From a bacterium (GTDB taxonomy: Bacteria > UBA9089 > JASEGY01): a stretch of 7,385 nucleotides of DNA. Of the stretch, positions 1 through 5,024 are shown one piece after another. The translations under genes were made by a program, and so were the position numbers. Under the pieces are notes generated by a model. It did no database searches. It worked only from the letters and a program-made list of their open reading frames with translations, and was not told the origin of the DNA. The stretch is taken from contig JASEGY010000167.1 in the NCBI GenBank assembly GCA_030019105.1, forward strand, positions 1-7,385, read 5' to 3'. Every line of letters starts with the position of its first letter. Within the stretch, counting starts at the first letter, position 1.

Positions 1-103
1 ACATAGCCTGTCTTGAATTCGCTTACCCCAAAATATTTATCTTAAGAGCTATACTCAGCCCTTACTCTTTTTGTACGGCTGAGCAATTGCGAATTTTGTA
101 AGC

Positions 104-134
104 AAAAACCAGGTTTCTCGAAGAAACCCGGTTT
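104..134 (-). terminator. Second (backup) intrinsic terminator after the csp pair, made from an AGAAACC/GGTTTCT palindrome
   Basis: On the minus strand, arms at 134-122 and 118-106 form a 13-position stem with a 3-nt loop. The one non-Watson-Crick position (111/129) becomes a G-U wobble in minus-strand RNA. The 3' arm runs into TTTTT. It lies 11 nt beyond the stronger hairpin at 145-178, so the two look like tandem terminators. The same palindrome core recurs at 1219-1233 and, in altered form, at 1494-1513. The stem and T-run are seen directly; the terminator role is inferred. Confidence 0.6.
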
Positions 135-144
135 CTAAGGACTC

Positions 145-178
145 AAAAAGCTAACCGCAGCTAATGCTGCGGTTAGCT
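145..178 (-). terminator. Main intrinsic terminator of the cold-shock gene pair
   Basis: A perfect 12-bp inverted repeat (150-161 with 166-177; an A-T pair at 149/178 can extend it to 13) has a 4-nt ATTA loop. In the minus-strand transcript it is followed directly by TTTTT (145-149). The stem is GC-rich in the middle. The plus-strand side has no T-run, so the terminator is directional. It lies about 85 nt past the stop codon of the downstream csp gene and is the textbook form of a rho-independent terminator. Confidence 0.85.
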
Positions 179-190
179 CAAAACGGGCTG

Positions 191-223
191 TCAGGCTTTC
201 TATTGCTCTAAGGCAAGGCCTGA
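191..223 (-). other. Possible 3'-UTR hairpin of the csp transcript
   Basis: Arms TCAGGC (191-196) and GCCTGA (218-223) are exact complements. Inside them, TTGC and GCAA (203-206, 213-216) can form a second short stem, giving a two-tier hairpin. There is no T-run after it, so it is not itself a terminator. It could protect the 3' end of the csp mRNA, but that is inference only. Confidence 0.3.
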
Positions 224-263
224 TCTTTTCGCCCATGCTTTTTTTTGGTCCTGAGATTGTCGC

Positions 264-476
264 TTAAGATAGAATAACCACGTCTTGTGCCTGAGGGCCT
301 TTCTGCCCATCGGTAACTGTAAATTCAACGCTGTTGCCTTCTTCTAAAGAGCGATATCCGTCACCACTAATAGAACTATAGTGTACGAACACATCTTCAC
401 CTTGATTCCGGGTGATGAAACCATAACCTTTAGTACCGTTAAACCACTTGACCGTACCAGTTTCACGTTCTGCCAT
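264..476 (-). CDS. Cold-shock domain protein, CspA family (downstream copy)
   Basis: This gives a 70-residue single-domain OB-fold protein of the CspA family, which binds single-stranded RNA or DNA in the cytoplasm and acts as an RNA chaperone. The N-terminal GTVKWFN, the RNP1 motif KGYGFI (residues 16-21) and the RNP2 motif VFVHY (29-33) are all intact, and 70 residues is the normal family length. The start at 476 is chosen because GGAGGTG (491-485) lies 8 nt before it. The frame stays open to an ATG at 536, but that would put the ribosome binding site inside the gene. It differs from the upstream copy at five residues (3, 24, 35, 48, 65). It lies 97 nt after that copy with no terminator between, so co-transcription is likely. 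Two hairpin terminators follow. Whether it is cold-induced cannot be told from the protein alone. Confidence 0.95.
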   Translation of the reverse strand: MAERETGTVKWFNGTKGYGFITRNQGEDVFVHYSSISGDGYRSLEEGNSVEFTVTDGQKGPQAQDVVILS

Positions 477-573
477 AATTACTCCACCTCCTTTCTGTTT
501 TAAGTCAGGGATTGTTTCAAAGTTATGCGATCCCATTCCTCTCGCCTATTCTTTTTTGATTCTACATTGTCGC

Positions 574-786
574 TTAAGATAAAATAACCACCTCTTGTGC
601 CTGAGGGCCTTTCTGCCCATCAGTAACTGTAAATTCAACGCTGGTACCTTCTTCTAAAGAGCGATATCCGTCACCACTAATGGCACTATAGTGTACGAAC
701 ACATCTTCACCTTGACTCCGTGTGATGAAGCCATAACCTTTAGTACCGTTAAACCACTTGACCGTACCGGTTTCACGTTTTGCCAT
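574..786 (-). CDS. Cold-shock domain protein, CspA family (upstream copy)
   Basis: This 70-residue CspA-type protein carries intact KGYGFI (residues 16-21) and VFVHY (29-33) nucleic-acid-binding motifs and the aromatic WFN patch at 11-13. It is expected to act as a cytoplasmic RNA chaperone that melts mRNA secondary structure. It is the promoter-proximal member of a tandem pair and is 65/70 identical to the other copy. GGAGGTG at 801-795 sits 8 nt before the ATG and fixes the start. Unlike its partner, its leader (836-899) carries nested inverted repeats and an anti-Shine-Dalgarno heptamer, so this copy may be the more regulated one. It is probably transcribed from the strong promoter at 1371-1399, roughly 580 nt upstream, unless a weaker nearer promoter exists that I could not see. 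Confidence 0.95.
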   Translation of the reverse strand: MAKRETGTVKWFNGTKGYGFITRSQGEDVFVHYSAISGDGYRSLEEGTSVEFTVTDGQKGPQAQEVVILS

Positions 787-794
787 AATTACTC

Positions 795-899
795 CACCTC
801 CTTTCTGTTTTAAATCAGGGATTGTTTCAAACGAATCCGCCTTGAGCCTCCATTATTAGGCGGAGGTGCTGCTGATACCCTCACGTACTTTGAAACAAT
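795..899 (-). promoter_or_regulatory. Structured 5' leader of the upstream csp gene with anti-Shine-Dalgarno element (candidate RNA switch)
   Basis: Reading the minus strand, an 11-nt arm (899-889) is exactly complementary to 831-821, and inside it a 7-nt arm (864-858) pairs with 842-836. CACCTCC at 868-862 is the exact complement of the Shine-Dalgarno GGAGGTG (801-795). Three of its bases are also part of the inner stem. A GGAGG at 851-847 is a third possible partner. These pairings compete, so the ribosome binding site could be open in one fold and closed in another. E. coli cspA mRNA is known to switch leader structure with temperature. That this leader does the same is inference. Confidence 0.5.
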
Positions 900-949
900 A
901 TTTGGTAACCGTGCAGCTCCCATCCGGAACCACAGATTACACAAATTGC

Positions 950-1210
950 CTAGATTATTTCTCTGCCTCCTTTTCCTTTTTGATTAAATGGACGCAGGAT
1001 AAAATCAATTTCACTTTGGGGATCAGTATGTCTAACAGGTGTGATTTGTTCCACTGTGCAGCGTCTATCTGAGGACTGTGTCTCGAGGTGTACGGCACTG
1101 TTAGTTTCAGTTAAGATAGCTCCAAAAACAAACTTTGAAATACTTAGACTGCCTTTTTTAAACAACTGAACTTCCACAATAAAAAGAAAGATTGTTGAAA
1201 TGTACATCAC
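950..1210 (-). CDS. Doubtful 86-codon ORF in the csp leader region
   Basis: I do not recognise this protein. It would begin with a hydrophobic stretch (residues 2-17, roughly MYISTIFLFIVEVQLF) that could be a signal or membrane segment. A polar, basic remainder follows, ending KGKGGREII, with two cysteine-free thirds and one Cys near residue 51. The only ribosome-binding candidate is a GGGG about 6 nt before the ATG, which is weak. It lies on the same strand as the csp genes, downstream of the strong promoter at 1371-1399 and 163 nt before the first csp start, so it could be the first gene of that transcript. It may instead be a chance open frame in a long untranslated leader, or a remnant of a decayed gene. 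An overlapping plus-strand frame of similar size argues that open frames are cheap here. Confidence 0.25.
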   Translation of the reverse strand: MMYISTIFLFIVEVQLFKKGSLSISKFVFGAILTETNSAVHLETQSSDRRCTVEQITPVRHTDPQSEIDFILRPFNQKGKGGREII

Positions 1211-1218
1211 AGCCCCGC

Positions 1219-1233
1219 AGAAACCAGGTTTCT
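1219..1233. repeat. Palindromic repeat AGAAACC-A-GGTTTCT
   Basis: A perfect 15-bp palindrome with one central base. The same core occurs at 106-134, where two copies form a hairpin, and a diverged version at 1494-1513. All copies are intergenic. This copy lacks a T-run, so it is not a terminator. It lies 9 nt upstream of the doubtful ORF at 1210-950. It looks like a small interspersed REP-like element. Confidence 0.6.
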
Positions 1234-1370
1234 CCAGGGCACCTAATTTCTGCCCGCGGGTTTACTAAAATTAAAGTAACAGTGTGATAGTTCCTGCGAT
1301 GTCCCTGAAAATAGGTGTCATTTCAACCCTACGACCTAACAGGCTATAAGGATTGCCTGAAATTTTGCCC

Positions 1371-1425
1371 ATTATACTATAGTTGCTGTCATTAGTCAAC
1401 CTTTTTTTTATAAAAAATTACAGAA
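1371..1425 (-). promoter_or_regulatory. Strong sigma70-type promoter with UP-like A/T tracts
   Basis: Minus-strand -35 TTGACT (1399-1394) and -10 TATAAT (1376-1371) are separated by exactly 17 bp. Both hexamers are consensus or one base off. Directly upstream of the -35 box lies an A8 run (1409-1402) and then a T6 run (1417-1412), an arrangement typical of UP elements bound by the RNA polymerase alpha subunit. Transcription should start near 1364 and read toward the csp genes. The sequence match is seen directly; the target gene and strength are inferred. Confidence 0.8.
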
Positions 1426-1487
1426 AAGAAGATATTTCTTAGGCGGCAGTCAGTAGTCATTGATGAGCAGCCAGTTACAGGTTTTCC

Positions 1488-1513
1488 AAAAAAACCTGGT
1501 TTCTGAAACCGGT
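1488..1513 (-). terminator. Candidate intrinsic terminator after mutS
   Basis: In the minus-strand transcript, ACCGGTTT (1513-1506) pairs with AAACCaGGT (1502-1494) around a 3-nt loop, with one bulged A. A run of seven T follows (1494-1488). It lies 33 nt past the mutS stop codon. An overlapping 8-bp hairpin (1478-1485 with 1491-1498) can also form but has no T-run after it. The element resembles the AGAAACC/GGTTTCT palindrome at 106-134, suggesting the repeat supplies terminators. Confidence 0.6.
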
Positions 1514-1545
1514 AAGCAACTTTCGCCAGGGTGTACTACTGACCA

Positions 1546-4263
1546 CTATCTACTGACTACTTTTACTTTAAACTCCTGGAGCTTATTCAGGGCTTCAATA
1601 GGGGTAAGATTATTCAGATCGAGCTGCCTTATTTCCTCTACTACCGGATGTGGCTCAAAGGTGAAGAGCTCAAGCTGAGTCGAACCACCTTCCCGATTGC
1701 GGATTGCGGATTGCGGATTGCGGATTGCGGGATTGGGGATGTTGTCCGGTATCTTGTCCTTTATGTCCCTTATGTCCTTTATGTCCCTTGTCCTTGCGGA
1801 TTGCGGATTGCGGATTGGTTTAGAAGAGCCGGCAAAGACAGACCGCATGCCCTCTGAGGCGGCCTCTTTTTCCAGGTTCTTTAATAACTCAGAGGCCCTT
1901 CTGATTACCTGGCCGGGCAAACCGGCTAATTGGGCCACGTGAATTCCATAGCTTCGATCCGTGCCCCCTCGAATAATCTTGCGCAGAAAGACCACTTGAC
2001 CATCCTGTTCCGAGACAGCGATATTGTAATTTCTTGCCCTTTCCAGGTAATCTTCCAATTCCGTCAGTTCGTGATAATGAGTGGCAAACAGTGCCCTGGC
2101 CTTGAGTTGCGGGTGATTATGGATATATTCCGCCACAGCCCAAGCAATACTCACGCCGTCAAAGGTGCTTGTCCCCCGGCCAATCTCATCCAGAATAATC
2201 AGGCTCCTGGGGGTGGCATTGTTCAGGATATTGGCTGTCTCAGACATCTCCACCATAAAGGTACTCTGCCCTTTCATCAACTCATCAGAGGCCCCTACCC
2301 GGGTAAATATCCGATCCACCACACCAATAGCGGCCGAGGAGGCCGGGACAAACCCGCCTGTCTGGGCCATCAAGACAATCAGGGCCACCTGCCTGATGTA
2401 GGTCGATTTACCGGCCATATTAGGACCGGTAATGATCAAAAGCTGCTCAGAATCAGCATCAAGGAGGGTATCATTGGGCACAAACCTCTCACCCGACAGG
2501 ATATGTTCGATCACCGGATGACGCCCCCCCGTGATCATAATCTGCGGCCCCTCATTTAATTCCGGTCTGACATAATCATTTTCAGCCGCCACTTTAGCTA
2601 AGGAGGTCAAGACATCTAATAAAGCCAAAGCCCTTCCCACTTGCTGAATCCGGCCTGCTTCTTTTATAATCTTGTCCCTTATCCGGAGGAATAACTCATA
2701 TTCTAATTCGGCGATCTTTTCCTGAGCTGATAAAACCTGCACCTCTCGTTCTTTTAATTCCGGGGTGATAAACCGTTCGGCATTAGCTATCGTCTGCTTG
2801 CGGATATAATCCTCGGGCACCAGATGCAGGTTTGCCCGGGTGACTTCAATATAGTAGCCGAAGACCTTGTTGTAACCTACTTTCAGGGAATTGATGCCTG
2901 TTCGTTTGATCTCTTTTTGTTGGAACCCGGCAATCCAGCTTTTGCCGCTTTTGCTTATCTGTCGCAGGTCATCCAACTCCTGGTTATAACCTGACTTAAT
3001 TATTCCGCCTTCCCTCAGGGAGAGAGGAGGGGAAGGGGTAATGGCCTGTTCGATTAAGTCCACTACTTCGGGAAGTTCGTCCAGATCAGTCTCTATATCT
3101 TGCAGAACCTTTGTTTTAGTAGACAAAGAATTTTTCAGGCCGGGAATCACCTTGAGTGACTCTTTCAGGTCCACCAGGTCTCTGGCATTAGCCAGGCCGG
3201 CATCTATCCGGCTGATAAGCCGCTGGATATCATGCACTCGATCCAGGTCTTCCGCGATGTTTTCCCTCAAAATAAGCGATTCAGTCAGTTCAGCAACTCC
3301 TTCCTGCCGGTAGAGGATATCTTCTACTTTAATAAGGGGATGATGCAGCCAGGAGCGAAGCAGCCGGCCGCCCATGGCAGTAACTGTCTTATCCAGAACC
3401 CATAAGAGGGTGCCGGTGCGTTCACCGGTCCTGATAGTTTGAGTCAGTTCCAGGTTGCGCCATGTAGCCGGGTCAAGCGCCATAAAGTCTGAAGTGGAAT
3501 AGGGCGTAAGCCGGGTAATATGGGTTAATTCCGAACGTTGGGTCTCCTTAAGGTAACTGATAATGGCCCCGGCTGCCCCTATCCCGGCCCGCAGGCCCTG
3601 ACAGCCGAAGCCATCCAGTGAATGTGTCTTGAAAAACTCACATAAGCTCTTATACCCACTTTCTGAATCAAAACTCCAATCATCCTGACGGGTTACAGTT
3701 ATCTGCTCCGGGAATGATTCCAGAAATTCCCGGTCATGGATAGAATCCGGCAGAAGACATTCCCTGGGTGAGATACGATTTAACTCACCGAGAAGCTCGG
3801 TTTGGTTAGAGAGCTCAGTTACCTTGAATTCACCCGTAGAAGGGTCAATAACAGAAAGACCGATCTGAGTTCCGTTTTTATTGATGGAAGCCAGGTAATT
3901 ATGGGCCTTTTCTTCAAGTAAGGAGGGATTAAGGGCCGTACCCGGGGTAATGGTCCTGATTATCTCCCGCTTGACCAATCCTTTCGTCTTTTTGGGGTCT
4001 TCGGTCTGTTCACAGATAGTCACCTTATGCCCGGCTTTGATCAAACGAGAGATGTAGGATTCAGCGGCGTGATACGGCAGGCCGGCCATAGGCACCTTAT
4101 TCCTGGAAGTCAGGGTAAGTCCCAGCACAGAAGCCGCCAGTTTGGCATCATCAAAGAACATCTCATAGAAATCACCCAGCCTGAAGAACAGGATAGTATC
4201 CTTGTTCCGGCCTTTGATTTCAGCATATTGTTTCATCATGGGAGTAAGCTGGTTTTGTGACAT
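1546..4263 (-). CDS. mutS: DNA mismatch repair protein MutS
   Basis: A 905-residue MutS recognises mismatches and small loops in newly replicated DNA and, using ATP, recruits MutL. The order is standard: mismatch-binding domain with the Phe-X-Glu motif in GDFYEMF (F32, E34), connector (about 130-250), lever/core (about 265-575) with the clamp insertion (about 430-525), then the ABC-type ATPase. The ATPase has Walker A TGPNMAGKST (612-621), STFMVEMSE signature (667-675), Walker B ending DE (692-693) and ATHYHE (727-732). QLELF (863-867) fits a sliding-clamp-binding motif, and the C-terminal helices follow. Residues about 816-857, in the linker before that motif, are encoded by tandem heptamer and 9-bp repeats and look like a foreign insert. 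The length slightly exceeds the usual 850-880. GAAGGGAAGGG precedes the start by 7 nt and touches the stop of the upstream hydrolase gene, suggesting translational coupling. The C-terminal VSR lies in another short repeat. Confidence 0.98.
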   Translation of the reverse strand: MSQNQLTPMMKQYAEIKGRNKDTILFFRLGDFYEMFFDDAKLAASVLGLTLTSRNKVPMAGLPYHAAESYISRLIKAGHKVTICEQTEDPKKTKGLVKREIIRTITPGTALNPSLLEEKAHNYLASINKNGTQIGLSVIDPSTGEFKVTELSNQTELLGELNRISPRECLLPDSIHDREFLESFPEQITVTRQDDWSFDSESGYKSLCEFFKTHSLDGFGCQGLRAGIGAAGAIISYLKETQRSELTHITRLTPYSTSDFMALDPATWRNLELTQTIRTGERTGTLLWVLDKTVTAMGGRLLRSWLHHPLIKVEDILYRQEGVAELTESLILRENIAEDLDRVHDIQRLISRIDAGLANARDLVDLKESLKVIPGLKNSLSTKTKVLQDIETDLDELPEVVDLIEQAITPSPPLSLREGGIIKSGYNQELDDLRQISKSGKSWIAGFQQKEIKRTGINSLKVGYNKVFGYYIEVTRANLHLVPEDYIRKQTIANAERFITPELKEREVQVLSAQEKIAELEYELFLRIRDKIIKEAGRIQQVGRALALLDVLTSLAKVAAENDYVRPELNEGPQIMITGGRHPVIEHILSGERFVPNDTLLDADSEQLLIITGPNMAGKSTYIRQVALIVLMAQTGGFVPASSAAIGVVDRIFTRVGASDELMKGQSTFMVEMSETANILNNATPRSLIILDEIGRGTSTFDGVSIAWAVAEYIHNHPQLKARALFATHYHELTELEDYLERARNYNIAVSEQDGQVVFLRKIIRGGTDRSYGIHVAQLAGLPGQVIRRASELLKNLEKEAASEGMRSVFAGSSKPIRNPQSARTRDIKDIRDIKDKIPDNIPNPAIRNPQSAIRNREGGSTQLELFTFEPHPVVEEIRQLDLNNLTPIEALNKLQEFKVKVVSR
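1695..1817. repeat. Heptamer array interrupted by a 9-bp array, inside mutS
   Basis: On the plus strand there are five exact copies of GATTGCG (1695-1729), a degenerate unit, 25 bp of spacer, four copies of a 9-bp TGTCCYTTA/G unit (1755-1790), and then a second heptamer run (1794-1817: a partial unit, two full units, a partial unit). The whole block is 123 bp, or 41 codons, so it keeps the mutS frame. In that frame the heptamer encodes SAIRNPQ and the 9-mer encodes alternating DIK and DIR. The same heptamer lies at the start of proB. Confidence 0.9.
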
Positions 4264-4279
4264 AAAAATACCCTTCCCT

Positions 4280-4912
4280 TCAAACAGATACGCTCCCGAT
4301 AAAGGGATTTTCTCTTCGCTCTCTTCCTATGGTGGAAGATTCCCCGTGTCCGGGATAAATTGCGGTTTCGTCCGGAAAGATAAGGAGGCGGGTTTTTATG
4401 CTGGAGATGAGTCTTTGGTAAGAGCCGCCGGGAAGGTCTGTGCGGCCGATTCCAGAGGCAAAAAGGGTGTCGCCGGTGAAAAGGACCTGATTTACCTTCA
4501 GGGTGATCCCACCTTCAGTATGACCCGGAGTATGAATGACCTCTATCTCTAACTTACCTAACTGGATAGTATCTTTATCTTCCAGGATTCTGTCTGCGGG
4601 AGGAGAAATGATCTCCCAACCAAAGCTGGAGGAAAGATTGAGGTAGGGATTATTCAGTTTAGGGGCATCGGCTCGATGGATAAGGATTTTGGCTCCAGTG
4701 GCCTGAGCAACAGCAGAATTGGCCCCAATATGATCCCCGTGTCCGTGGGTGTTAATGATATAAATCAGCTTTGCGTGTAGGTCCTGTTGGGCCTTCAATA
4801 TCCTGTCTGCTTCATCTCCGGGATCAATCACGGCCGCCTGCCTGGCAGCTTCGTCCACCAGGAGATAGCAATTAGTCTCTAAATCGCCGACTGTTAGAAC
4901 TTTAAGCTTCAT
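4280..4912 (-). CDS. Metallo-beta-lactamase-fold hydrolase (glyoxalase II-like)
   Basis: This 210-residue single-domain protein belongs to the glyoxalase II-like branch of the metallo-beta-lactamase superfamily. The metal-binding set is complete: THGHGDH (H56, H58, D60, H61), H131 in HTPGHTEGG, D148 in GDTLF and H189 in PGHG. It is predicted to be a cytoplasmic zinc or iron hydrolase. Family members cleave S-lactoylglutathione or related thioesters, but short bacterial forms like this lack the C-terminal glutathione-binding domain of true glyoxalase II, so the substrate is open. AAGGGGA lies about 7 nt before the ATG at 4912. It is 112 nt after the nuclease gene and 16 nt before mutS, whose ribosome binding site abuts its stop, so the two are probably one operon. 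Nothing in the sequence ties it functionally to mismatch repair. Confidence 0.93.
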   Translation of the reverse strand: MKLKVLTVGDLETNCYLLVDEAARQAAVIDPGDEADRILKAQQDLHAKLIYIINTHGHGDHIGANSAVAQATGAKILIHRADAPKLNNPYLNLSSSFGWEIISPPADRILEDKDTIQLGKLEIEVIHTPGHTEGGITLKVNQVLFTGDTLFASGIGRTDLPGGSYQRLISSIKTRLLIFPDETAIYPGHGESSTIGRERRENPFIGSVSV

Positions 4913-4964
4913 GGTTAGTCCCCTTTTGTTGCCTTACTGGATGTCTTCTCGTAATCAAAGTTGG

Positions 4965-5013
4965 CCTTAATTGAGGTGTGAATAGGGTGTGCGAAATCCA
5001 CCCTACCTTAATT
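4965..5013. repeat. Small hairpin bracketed by 8-bp direct repeats
   Basis: AGGGTG (4984-4989) and CACCCT (4999-5004) form a 6-bp inverted repeat with a 9-nt loop. CCTTAATT occurs as a direct repeat at 4965-4972 and 5006-5013, on either side. It sits in the 112-nt gap between the nuclease gene and the hydrolase gene. No T-run follows on the minus strand, so it is a weak terminator candidate at most. It could be a remnant of a very small inserted element or an mRNA-processing structure. Confidence 0.35.
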
Positions 5014-5024
5014 AGTTACGCAAC

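Larger units (their letters stand above)
241..831 (-). repeat. Tandem duplication of the csp gene with its leader (310-bp period)
   Basis: Blocks 241-521 and 551-831 align at a constant offset of 310 bp. They cover the 3' flank, the whole gene, the Shine-Dalgarno and about 45 nt of leader. Within the 213-nt coding sequences I count about a dozen differences by eye. Similarity stops abruptly after ATTGTTTCAAA (511-521 and 821-831). A third, inverted copy of that 11-mer lies at 889-899. The duplicated leaders suggest both copies keep the same translational control. Recent duplication or gene conversion would explain the similarity. Confidence 0.85.
787..1370 (-). other. Long leader / intergenic region between the strong promoter and the first csp gene
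   Basis: This stretch of almost 600 nt has no recognisable protein. It holds the structured csp leader (795-899), the doubtful 86-codon ORF (1210-950), one palindromic repeat (1219-1233) and, near its start, a 16-codon minus-strand frame (1321-1271) with AGGG five nt before its ATG that might be a leader peptide. I see no tRNA- or rRNA-like structure. If the promoter at 1371-1399 drives the csp genes, all of this is 5' UTR. A separate small RNA ending before 899 is also possible. Confidence 0.4.

Noticed and set aside
54..83. Inverted repeat CTCAGCC / GGCTGAG near the left end.
   Set aside because: Seven bp with a 16-nt loop and no T-run on either side is not enough for a terminator or operator call.
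477..536. An in-frame upstream ATG would give the downstream csp protein a 20-residue N-terminal extension.
   Set aside because: The perfect Shine-Dalgarno lies within the extension and directly serves the ATG at 476. The duplicated copy has the same leader codons but meets a stop with no ATG. The 70-residue form has normal family length.
1695..1817. CRISPR-like array.
   Set aside because: Units of 7 and 9 bp lie head to tail with no unique spacers, so this is a simple tandem repeat.
1930..2559. A 209-codon open frame on the plus strand opposite mutS.
   Set aside because: It lies wholly opposite the conserved ATPase domain of mutS. Its translation has the look of antisense sequence and matches no family I know.
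3003..3036. The PPLSLREGG stretch in MutS looked like another translated interspersed repeat.
   Set aside because: A closely similar sequence is normal in MutS at this point, just before the conserved GYNQELDDLR region.
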